NCBI GenBank assembly: GCA_963935595.1
Contig: OZ012550.1
Coordinates: 10,725,001-10,789,000, forward strand
From: Schoenobius gigantellus
Taxonomy: Eukaryota; Arthropoda; Insecta; Lepidoptera; Crambidae
Direction of reading: 5' to 3'
DNA length: 64,000 nt
Position numbers and translations under genes: made by a program. Shown here one piece after another: positions 50,101 through 53,600 of this stretch. Under the pieces are notes generated by a model that was not told the DNA's origin, ran no database searches, and worked only from the letters and a program-made list of their open reading frames with translations. The stretch's first letter is position 1. Each line of letters begins with the position of its first letter.

Positions 50101-52999
50101 CAAGAGCCGCCCCCATAAGCCACTGTTTCAGCGACACAGCACTGTGCAAATCGCTCCCCAGGCCGCCTGTAGACCCGTCCTCTTCTGTCGCTACCGTGCA
50201 AACACATCCTGCTTTCGTCGGAGAACAGGACTTGCCTCCATTGCTCAACCTCCCAATCAAGATGGGTGCGAGCAAACTGAAGGTGTGTTTGTCGGTGAGC
50301 TGCCGTGAGTTTCGGGTCTGTGGCAGGCCTTTTTGGAGTCAGATTCGCTTGCTTGAGTCGTCGACGAACTGTCCACTCGCTGGCTGCTACCCCACGAACA
50401 TCTCGGAGCTCCTGTTGGACGTTGACACCAGTCAAATGCCGATTTCGGAGAGAGGTTGACACGATAAAACGGTCATCCCTCTCCGATGTGCACCGGCGCC
50501 GTCCAGATCTTGGTCTCGAGATAAAGCCACCAGTCTCCCGAAAGCGCTTATAAACTTTCGAAACACAGGATTGGCTTATGTGGAGCCGACGAGCGACAAC
50601 CCGCTGGCTCAGCCCTTCTTGCAATAGGGCTACGATTTGTGCTGCTTCTTTAGGTGTTGTCTCCATTGTCGTACAAGGTAAAGGGTCAAAAGTGGCGGAG
50701 ATGTGTACCGGTCAACGTGTGAAAGTCGACTGATAAAGAAAATCCAATAACAGGTGATTTTATAGGGGGTCAATAGGTCGCAACTCGTGACGTATCAAAC
50801 AATTGAAACACGTCTTTTTCGATACACCTTCACTAATGTGGAATGACTCCATAAATACTGGCTTGTTTTTAATGAATTCGGTATCAGTGTAAAAGTAAAG
50901 AGTTGAACCTTTAAAATGATGTCATTTTTATGGTTATTAAAAAAGTATTAACTACTCAAGATAACGCGCAACCAATTTCAAGTAACTGATTCCAAACTTT
51001 TGCTCGCGAGTGTAGTTAAAAAAAATATTTTATGCAAACCTTGTCAATACGAACAATAACGAACACAAAAAGTTTGTTCGAAAGTACAGACATTTCGGGC
51101 GACAAATTTTTATTTATATAGATTTGTTGTATTGTTGTCTCTTTTCCGTATCTATAGTATGAGTATGTGAGTATGCTAAAGCTTTCGTGATAGTAAATGT
51201 GGTCTAATTAAGGAATTTGTGTACTGCGTAACAGATAGGTTCACTTTTTAAATATTATAAGCGGAAAGAGTAACTCATATTCTATTTCCTGACGTAAGTG
51301 ATAAACATATTGTTCAGGCGTCTGTAAAAGTTTGAAATAAAAATGAGTTGTTATGTTTTTACACACGACAGGTGAGCTCTTGGCGTTTATTTTACCTGAT
51401 GATAAATGAGGTGGAAGCGAGCTTCACCTGGACTCCTCAACAACCGAGGAAAATGGTTGTCTTACCTCTAATTGACGGCGCACAACCATTGACGTATATA
51501 ACCTAGACAAGCTGTTGCGAACAAAAATTGTGTCACGACGCGGGGCAGCGCTGGGTGAGGCGTGTATAGTAGCGTGCTCGCTCGCTCGTATGAGAGTAAA
51601 AGAGACAGCAAAACTAAGGTCAAGCGTTCAAAGTCAAGGCGGTCGAGCGTAGATCGCAGTTCGGAAACCATTTTCATTTGTTTAATCAAGATAATATACC
51701 GGGTGTAACTGAACACCCCAATATCATTTAAGGGGCATATAAGTTAGATACCAAATGGACCTTCGGTGCTTGTCTGAGACCTGGAACCCCAATACTTTCA
51801 GAGTTGAAAGTATTGGGGTTCCAAAGTTGAACTGAAAGCAAAAACTTTCAAGTGACAACCATAGTCAGCTCTTAACAAAAAAGAAATTTAAACACAAAAT
51901 GACACATGACAGACGTCAGCGTAGTATTCTTCCTATGCTTTCGTCGGCACTTAATACCAAAAAATAATTTATTTAGTTTGTTTGACGTTAGCGTAGTATT
52001 CCTCGTACGCTTACGTAGGGTTGTCGGCACTTAATGCCAAGAAATAATTTATTTAGTTTGTATGGAAAAAAGGAGGTTTGTTAGCCCTAATATTTTTCCT
52101 ACAGAATCTCTACTTCTGATAGATACATACCCTTAAATGTTATTGGGGTGTTCAGTTACACTCTGTATAATTACTCAGTAATACAAACCTTAAATACAAA
52201 ACCAATATTCACACGTATTAACAACAGTGTTTTCAATTGTCACACTAAAGTTTTAGGACACATTTTACGCAAAATTTGCGACACAATCTTCACGGTAGCT
52301 CGGCTACCTGTCACGATCGCCTGCGATCGACTAAGCTAACTGGTGCCGATTAGCTCCAGTTGACTGGCGAATTTCTCTGTACCGGACAGCGCGTCTAGGT
52401 TACATACGTCAATGCGCACAACAATATATTAAAACATCGTTATTATGGCGATAAACATAGGTAAGGTAGCTAGCCAGGCAGGTTTAGAAGACCTTTCAGT
52501 TCCACCAACCAGAGCAAGCGAAAAAACTATTGCCCCCACGAGGAATTGAACCCCGGACACCCAGTTTAATGCCGTGCGGTCTCAACCACTAAACCACGGA
52601 GTTGTTTAATTAAAAATTGTATGATCAGTTCACACGATAAATTAAGTTCTCGCCATTTTTTTTTCTAATTTTTAGTTAGTAATTTTGTGTCTGATCATTT
52701 GTTCACATTTTTAAGAGTTATTCATTGTTTGTCACGTTTCTTGACATCTGTCTGTCTTCATACGTAGTGAGTATACAAATTCCTGAGATCTAAATTAAGA
52801 GTAGTCACTCAGTAAAACAAGTGTCAAGTCAAGCACCTACTGGAGTAGATATAGGTTGGCTAAAATTAATTTTCGTCAATTAAATACGAGAGTATTGTTT
52901 TGAATCCGCGGGCGTTCATTTTTTAACTGGCCATAACGCCCCATAGTTTTTTTGTCTTCATACCGTATTTCCAATATTTCGCAGGACCTAAAATTCTGA
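26066..52999 (+). CDS. AP-3sigma: AP-3 complex subunit sigma, six coding exons, 191 aa
   Basis: The small subunit of the AP-3 adaptor, a cytosolic coat complex that sorts cargo from endosomes to lysosomes and lysosome-related organelles such as pigment granules; the Drosophila orthologue is orange. Coding exons are 26066-26134, 27327-27418, 41881-41992, 47126-47305, 48487-48594 and 52985-52999. Exon lengths and phases fit exactly (23 codons, 30 codons plus AG, T plus 37 codons, then 60, 36 and 4 codons). The total of 191 residues is the usual sigma-3 length. Landmarks are MIKAILVFNNHGKPRLSKFY at the start, the longin-like core (GGSDYKLIYRHYATLYFVF), FVETLDKCFENVCELDLIFH, and the sigma-3-specific APARAVSAVKSMNLP tail. 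All introns are GT-AG. No disabling change is seen. Introns 2, 3 and 5 are expanded by transposons. Confidence 0.96.
26540..26760. repeat. GC-rich segment of unknown origin in intron 1
   Basis: It is clearly GC-richer than its surroundings, with repeated GGCCT/CTCGAGCT-like words. No frame carries a recognisable domain. It may be a fragment of a LINE or SINE. Confidence 0.3.
26800..27012 (-). repeat. tRNA-derived SINE with poly(A), intron 1 of AP-3 sigma
   Basis: On the minus strand, pol III promoter boxes (TTAGCGCAGAGGTTGAG as A-box, GGGTTCGTTTCCC as B-box) are followed by an unrelated body and a run of 23 A (26800-26822). It is probably full length and lies antisense to the gene. Confidence 0.8.
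27327..27418 (+). CDS. AP-3sigma: AP-3 sigma coding exon 2
   Basis: It follows CTCATTACAG. It encodes NEDMQQQIIKETFQLVSKRD and DNVCNFLEGG, then the first two bases of a Ser codon, and ends at GGCAG/GTAGGT. The Ser codon is completed by the T opening exon 3 at 41881. Confidence 0.95.
27419..27899. other. Start of AP-3 sigma intron 2; old repeat fragment
   Basis: No gene. At about 27590-27790, a fragment with GGTATGCTCCTTTAGTTTTG resembles a common lepidopteran repeat. TCTAC at 27895-27899 is the left target duplication of the BEL element. Confidence 0.45.
27900..28262 (+). repeat. BEL/Pao 5' LTR (363 bp)
   Basis: It starts TGTTTCGAATAC and ends CCCTAACA. TATTTATAA at about 27942 may be a core promoter. 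Directly after it comes TTTGGTAGCAGAGCGTG, a plausible primer-binding site. The 3' LTR lacks the first 70 bp of this LTR. Confidence 0.9.
28352..29412. mobile_element. Word-rich DNA element in the BEL leader
   Basis: The ends CGCGCCATTAGCCGGCCGCT and its inverse at 29412 extend as inverted repeats past CTCGCTCGAAC and GAGGCGCGTTCAG. The subterminal regions repeat GTTCAA.(G/C)CCTTTGAG and ACTCG-type words, such as GAGTGCACTCG and CGGGTGCACTCGAG. No transposase was recognised. It separates the primer-binding site from gag. Confidence 0.8.
29575..30942 (+). pseudogene. BEL/Pao gag, one in-frame stop
   Basis: The gag polyprotein forms the retrotransposon particle. From ATG 29575 the frame is open to a TGA at 30247-30249, and then the same frame continues without break to 30942. 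The first half has the conserved LPIPRFDGQPDCWISF region of BEL gag, then YLLGALS. The second half ends in zinc knuckles CFMCHSTNHYLREC, CYRCLDGHSVLSC and CNTCRRSSHHTTLC. A single stop in an otherwise intact gag suggests recent death. Confidence 0.85.
31150..31890 (+). pseudogene. BEL/Pao protease and N-terminal pol remnant
   Basis: An aspartic-protease motif, ALCDTGAQGCLL, lies at about 31265-31300. After a break near 31455 the frame from 31459 carries PLADPTFYKTGVISVLLDAD and LNPEILPLPSGLTALSTIFG, typical of the BEL protease-RT linker. It runs into the RT fingers (DGRFMVRLSF), where it is cut by the insertion at 31893. The inactivation is evident from frame changes. Confidence 0.8.
32431..32736 (+). 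repeat. Full-length tRNA-derived SINE with (GAT)n tail
   Basis: A-box region GGTGGCGCAGTGGACTCGG, B-box GGGTTCGAGACCC, a body with GAAGGAAAACATCGTGAGG and CATACATCTGCGAAGAAATT, and a (GAT)n end. This is a very common lepidopteran SINE, resembling HaSE2-type elements as I remember them. Truncated relatives lie at 13352-13446 and 44567-44780. The tail suggests mobilisation by an RTE-type LINE (compare 60542-62110). Confidence 0.85.
32738..33362. repeat. GAAGTCGGTTTTTATTTTT inverted-repeat element
   Basis: A block of about 115 bp containing CACTTCTATATTGAAGTCGG and CAGTGTTTTTGAAGTCGG occurs three times in alternating orientation (about 32780-32880, 33140-33210 and 33260-33350). It surrounds a unique part with GGGAGGAGGTTCTTAATTCG. 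This is a widespread lepidopteran repeat. No ORF. Confidence 0.7.
33824..35125 (+). pseudogene. BEL/Pao RT and RNase H remnant
   Basis: RT palm and fingers resume with LEERLQANPVLREKYIAFMR, IRVVFDGSSPTSSGVSLN, FVTDI..MFRM and WVHPSDRRYQ, then LRSSPYIAIRSLLELA. After about 34385 the sequence jumps to the region after the palm (LSLIARTYDPCGWIAPVV), so the YxDD catalytic box is deleted. RNase H follows (HGFCDASEAGYAA, IPKLELLGATLLS, SWTDSMIVLTWI), with a TAA at about 34922. It is cut by the insertion near 35126. Confidence 0.85.
35126..35429 (+). mobile_element. R1-like LINE 3' tail inserted in BEL pol
   Basis: A GC-rich insertion ending GCATTTCCCCCCGAG plus eight A. It shares TTTTAGTGGGTA(G/T)GCC with the R1-clade 3' UTR at 4355-4375. 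Its terminal block recurs at 40130-40174. The left boundary is approximate, and no exact target duplication was found. Confidence 0.7.
35554..36845 (+). pseudogene. BEL/Pao integrase and C-terminal domain
   Basis: Integrase joins the cDNA to host DNA. The region has an upstream linker (LIRVGGRLRHSNL), a zinc part ending CLTCYRLKA, and the catalytic triad context GVGTDFAGPF, VRSDCGRNYIGANN and PHWGGLFEASVKSAK. It is followed by the BEL-typical C-terminal block WSRWHLEYLHTLQTRSKW and a stop at 36843-36845. Frameshifts near 35778 and a stop at 35979 break it, but the last 279 codons (36006-36845) are intact. Confidence 0.88.
36851..37144 (+). repeat. BEL/Pao 3' LTR lacking its first 70 bp
   Basis: Nearly identical to 27970-28262 of the 5' LTR and ends CCCTAACA before TCTAC. 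The 5' 70 bp of the LTR, including TATTTATAA, and any polypurine tract are absent, so a deletion removed them after integration. Confidence 0.9.
37150..37371. other. Intron 2 spacer
   Basis: Short AT-rich stretch. No feature supported. Confidence 0.4.
37372..38376. mobile_element. Nested inverted-repeat element around a LINE fragment
   Basis: The outer arms (37372-37480 and 38170-38376) share TGAAGCACCAGG/TGAGGCACCAGG, TGTCACT and a GGCACT..ATAAGTGCC block in inverse order. Inner arms (about 37640-37712 and 37955-38023) share TTAGGCGGGAAT..AA.GAGTT and TATAGCACCTCGTTA. The centre (37780-37960, minus) reads EEPHHVLLECTSVADQRAKL, a LINE C-terminal zinc-region pattern. Confidence 0.6.
38400..38817 (-). 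pseudogene. LINE RNase H and C-terminal fragment
   Basis: The minus-strand frame contains LQWIKGHSDSLGNDADELAN (RNase H, with the GH and D of the active site) followed by GPEPLLHIPQAQIKTWL. After a TGA it has a C-terminal tail with YSYYNRTLSPKYKFTIG. The fragment resembles the RNase H piece at 43383-43933. Inactive. Confidence 0.75.
39466..40533. mobile_element. Inner hAT-type element (CAGGGGTTCCCAACC ends)
   Basis: The ends CAGGGGTTCCCAACC and GGTTGGGAAACCCTG are flanked by TTGTAGAC (39458-39465) and TAGTAGAC (40534-40541), an 8-bp duplication with one change. The ends are classic hAT. The interior repeats variants of GAACACC.AAGGTG and GGTTCACC and carries a tiny LINE tail at 40130-40174. 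No transposase. Confidence 0.88.
40122..40182 (+). mobile_element. 45-bp LINE-tail insertion with 8-bp duplication
   Basis: GGGAACCG flanks (40122-40129 and 40175-40182) an insertion of 31 bp ending GCATTTCCCCCCGAG plus 14 A. The same terminal block ends the R1-like insertion at 35429. An extremely truncated target-primed insertion. Confidence 0.8.
41121..41297. mobile_element. MITE family GTCTAAGAAAAAATC, copy B
   Basis: It starts TGGTGGGTTATTGTCTAAGA and ends AGATTTTTTTAGACAATA. Internal blocks ACGATCGCCTTCAATTTGAC and TTTTATAAAGGAAGGAGCGA are shared with copies A and C. Confidence 0.8.
41349..41614. mobile_element. MITE copy C with an 81-bp tandem duplication
   Basis: An 81-bp unit starting GGTTAGCGTAAACCAA is repeated (41349-41429 and 41430-41510). 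The right part runs to GATTTTTTCTTAGACAATAA and CCCACC at 41614. It supplies the unoccupied target that shows where the Harbinger-like element landed in copy A. Confidence 0.8.
41654..41817. mobile_element. Palindromic MITE with GGCC.TATTAATAAA ends
   Basis: The arms GGCCCTATTAATAAAAATTT and its inverse at 41817 pair over about 75 bp and contain TTACTCCTTGGAT and AACTAATCC. It lies just upstream of AP-3 sigma exon 3. The element at 42628-43385 has the same TTATTAATAAA ends and ACTCCG words. Confidence 0.8.
41881..41992 (+). CDS. AP-3sigma: AP-3 sigma coding exon 3
   Basis: Follows TTTATTGTTTCAG. The first T completes the Ser codon from exon 2. It encodes LIGGSDYKLIYRHYATLYFV and FCVDSSESELGILDLIQ and ends CAG/GTATTG. 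Sits 14.5 kb downstream of exon 2. Confidence 0.95.
42060..42560. repeat. Probable LINE-derived GC-rich fragment in intron 3
   Basis: GGCCTATGTCCAACAGTGGGCG followed by GGCTGATATGATGATTAG at about 42105-42150 is the kind of 3' tail seen on lepidopteran RTE LINEs. GC-rich sequence with no clear domain follows to about 42540. Confidence 0.45.
42628..43385. mobile_element. Word-rich DNA element with CTTATTAATAAA ends
   Basis: The ends CCTTATTAATAAA and TTTATTAATAAGA are inverted repeats. The subterminal regions repeat ACTCCG/CGGAGTAA and TTATTAATAAACACGGAGTA. It is related to the palindromic MITE at 41654-41817. No transposase was recognised. Confidence 0.7.
43383..43933 (+). pseudogene. LINE ORF2 fragment: RNase H and C-terminal zinc region
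   Basis: The frame reads VWIPGHKGFDGNEKADCLAR (RNase H C-terminal part), then a Gly/Pro linker, then MGLARSKICRACKDKE and HLLCHCDTF, the CxxC..H..C zinc region of LINE C-termini, ending at 43931. The frame is open throughout, so it is a relatively young 5'-truncated piece. I/R1-like group, by pattern only. Confidence 0.75.
43985..44460 (-). pseudogene. Jockey-clade LINE RT C-terminal fragment
   Basis: On the minus strand, in several frames: LENWRMAVNVDKTAAIL (44440-44350), KLMVYKCYVRSRLTYAAPAW (about 44340-44285), and MPTVEEFVARLARRMFDSAD with HNIAP (44240-44140). These are the after-palm blocks of Jockey-clade ORF2. Frameshifts and truncation make it inactive. Confidence 0.7.
44567..44780 (-). 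repeat. SINE fragment (GAT-tail family)
   Basis: The minus strand matches the 3' two thirds of the SINE at 32431-32736 (CATACATCTGCGAAGAAATT, CAATCCGCACTGGGCCAGCG), with an ATGATGATGA tail. Confidence 0.8.
44781..45256. other. No gene; hairpin at 45058-45114
   Basis: ATGTCAGTTTCCCGACAAC and its inverse GTTGTCGAAACTGTCAT form a hairpin. The flanking text GAGATAAAT..TATGTC.ATC recurs at 63555-63585 before a similar hairpin, so both belong to one diverged foldback family. Confidence 0.45.
45257..45427. mobile_element. Word-rich MITE (GATCGCGATC), AAA duplication
   Basis: The ends GGCGTCCCGTGCACAGTCAA and its near inverse at 45427 are flanked by AAA (45254-45256 and 45428-45430). The interior is dominated by GATCGCGATC and TGATC words. 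Confidence 0.8.
45431..47125. other. No proven gene; possible solo LTR and small hairpin
   Basis: TATAAATATAG at about 46022, followed by CAGTCACGAGTCAGCATTCG-like sequence, resembles a retroviral-type core promoter in a solo LTR, but the ends and target duplication could not be fixed. A hairpin at about 46764-46826 pairs TTGAGCTAAGCTAAGATT with its inverse. The frame at 46376-46771 has no recognisable domain. Confidence 0.35.
47126..47305 (+). CDS. AP-3sigma: AP-3 sigma coding exon 4
   Basis: Follows TTGATTCCCAG. It encodes 60 codons, with VFVETLDKCFENVCELDLIF, HADAAHQVLDELVMGG and ILCRLQEQNKMQKAE, ending GAA/GTGAGT. This is the most conserved part of the protein. GC-rich third positions contrast with the AT-rich intron. 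Confidence 0.95.
47608..47976. mobile_element. TA-target MITE (CACTCAGGGGCAAATTTAG ends)
   Basis: The ends CACTCAGGGGCAAATTTAGG and its near inverse, flanked by TA (47606-47607 and 47977-47978), give a Tc1/mariner-type non-autonomous element of 369 bp in intron 4. The minus-strand frame inside (47623-47886) may derive from a deleted transposase but shows no motif. Confidence 0.85.
48198..48462. mobile_element. Palindromic TA-target MITE (CCGGGTTAT ends)
   Basis: The arms run CCGGGTTATTTTTCCATCAG inward and back from AACCCGG, pairing over about 110 bp, and are flanked by TA (48196-48197 and 48463-48464). Intron 4 of AP-3 sigma. Confidence 0.85.
48487..48594 (+). CDS. AP-3sigma: AP-3 sigma coding exon 5
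   Basis: Follows AATACGCAG. It encodes AGISAAPARAVSAVKSMNLP and QQLRDMRLPDLPQAIK, the hinge-like sigma-3-specific tail, ending AAG/GTGAGA in phase 0. Confidence 0.95.
49356..51012 (-). mobile_element. Complete Tc1-type transposon (1657 bp)
   Basis: TIRs start CACTCGCGAGCAAAAGTTTG at both ends and remain similar for about 100 bp (including AATCAGTTACTTGAAAT and ATGATGTCA.TTTTATG). They are flanked by TA at 49354-49355 and 51013-51014. It encodes an uninterrupted transposase. It has all the parts needed for mobility and lies antisense in AP-3 sigma intron 5. Confidence 0.95.
49635..50666 (-). CDS. Tc1-family transposase, DD34E, intact (343 aa)
   Basis: Catalyses cut-and-paste transposition of Tc1-type DNA at TA sites. 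The N-terminus (1-110) has two HTH regions of the paired type (AAQIVALLQEGLSQRVVARR; EWTVRRRLKQANL) separated by a basic GRRR-like patch. The catalytic residues are Asp150 (VLFSDES), Asp245 (LLMHDNARCH) and Glu280 (LSPDLNPIEHVWDEL). Thirty-four residues separate the last two, defining DD34E. A Gly-rich stretch (PGGGRGGG) lies around 207-214. The length of 343 residues is standard. No stop or frameshift is present. The ATG at 50666 follows the 5' TIR at normal spacing. Confidence 0.96.
   Translation of the reverse strand: METTPKEAAQIVALLQEGLSQRVVARRLHISQSCVSKVYKRFRETGGFISRPRSGRRRCTSERDDRFIVSTSLRNRHLTGVNVQQELRDVRGVAASEWTVRRRLKQANLTPKRPATDPKLTAAHRQTHLQFARTHLDWEVEQWRQVLFSDESRMCLHGSDRRGRVYRRPGERFAQCCVAETVAYGGGSCMMWAGISFDGKTELVFVPGGGRGGGLTSDRYISDILLEHVVPYARYIGDDFLLMHDNARCHTARVTTEYLEEVGIATLDWPALSPDLNPIEHVWDELKRKVHSRTPAPSCLNELKSALIEEWEGIPQESIQKLIKSMKNRLGAVIRARGGNTKY
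51123..51698. other. Intron 5 spacer
   Basis: No supportable feature. The frame at 51468-51716 on the minus strand has no domain. Confidence 0.4.
51699..52165. mobile_element. TA-target MITE (CCGGGTGTAACTGAAC ends)
   Basis: The ends CCGGGTGTAACTGAACACCC and its near inverse are flanked by TA (51697-51698 and 52166-52167). Inside are a hairpin CCCCAATACTTTCA with its complement, and a direct duplication of about 75 bp containing GTCGGCACTTAAT.CCAA.AAAT. Non-coding. Confidence 0.8.
52436..52612 (-). repeat. SINE whose tail is one unit of the 72-bp satellite
   Basis: On the minus strand: A-box TGGTTTAGTGGTTGAGA, B-box GGGGTTCAATTCC, linker GGTTGGTGG, then a single diverged 72-bp-type unit (CTAAACCTGCCTGGCTAGCT and TATCGCCATAATAA). 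This is the unexpanded form of what is amplified at 102-1157. Confidence 0.75.
52985..52999 (+). CDS. AP-3sigma: AP-3 sigma terminal exon, short form (DLKF, stop)
   Basis: Follows ATATTTCGCAG and encodes Asp-Leu-Lys-Phe then TGA at 52997-52999, completing a 191-residue protein. The frame beyond this TGA is open (see next entry). Confidence 0.85.
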   Translation, partial: DLKF

Positions 53000-53011
53000 C
53001 CGACACAACAG

Positions 53012-53329
53012 GGCGCGTACTCAGCCACGCCCGTCGCCATAGCTGCCAACATTCTGAACACGATTTACCCGCAAAACGACAAGTATCAGAACCTACAGAA
53101 GCCCACGGACACGTTCGCGAACAAATTCTTCGGTTCCGAATCGCTCAGCACTAGATTCTCGGAAACGTTCACCGAAAATTACCAGCAAGCCGAAGGTGGA
53201 ACTTTTCCGGAGTACGAGAGCGGAAAATGTGACGGCTACCAAGACCTGAGCGGCACTACGGTAGATTACGCGTATAACGATGGCAAGAAGAGGAGGAAGA
53301 AGAAAAAGAAACACGGCAAAGGGGTTTGA
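53012..53329 (+). CDS. AP-3sigma: Alternative C-terminal extension of AP-3 sigma (~105 aa)
   Basis: From 53000 the reading frame of exon 5 stays open for 109 codons to TGA at 53327-53329. CACAACAG just before 53012 is an in-frame alternative splice acceptor 27 nt downstream of the main one, and it would skip the first stop. The protein starts GAYSATPVAIAANILNTIYP, has Phe/Tyr-, Gln- and Glu-rich middle parts, and ends in a strongly basic KKRRKKKKKHGKGV. Third positions are GC-rich like the other AP-3 sigma exons, unlike flanking DNA, which supports real coding. UGA readthrough is the alternative route. I do not recognise the extension in other sigma proteins. The minus-strand frame over it is a shadow. 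Confidence 0.65.
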   Translation, partial: GAYSATPVAIAANILNTIYPQNDKYQNLQKPTDTFANKFFGSESLSTRFSETFTENYQQAEGGTFPEYESGKCDGYQDLSGTTVDYAYNDGKKRRKKKKKHGKGV

Positions 53330-53600
53330 GTGCATACAGCCTGGACCGAGTGATCTGTGTGTAGTAAAACAGTGATTTGTTGCGCGACTCTGTTATTTGT
53401 ATAAAATGTTAATATAGCAAAAAAAAATATGTGTGCTTAGCCGTGGCTCTAGGGGATCTGTACCCTTTATAGTGAGAATAATATCTCGGTCTTGAACGTA
53501 GTGATTACATAAGGGCTCTTTAAATTCTAAATTAGCTCCTTCAAAAACGAAATTCATAATTTACGTTTAAAGTTTACATCATTGTGGTACTTTATTTTTT
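53330..53600 (+). other. Probable 3' UTR and spacer of AP-3 sigma
   Basis: No canonical AATAAA was found. TATAAAATG at about 53400 and an A-run at 53421-53429 may mark the end of the transcript. Confidence 0.4.

Larger units (their letters stand above)
48771..51122 (-). mobile_element. Helitron-like repeat split by a Tc1 transposon (intron 5)
   Basis: Read on the minus strand it ends GTTCGCTGGGTTAGCTAGT at 48771 and starts near TCTATATAAATAAAAATTTG (51122), the head and tail of the Helitron-like family. The body 48909-49350 is the sequence also found at 2349-2805. The Tc1 element occupies 49356-51012. Confidence 0.65.

Noticed and set aside
53093..53335. 80-codon minus-strand frame over the AP-3 sigma extension
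   Set aside because: The plus strand carries coding-type third positions and continues the AP-3 sigma frame. The minus frame is its shadow.
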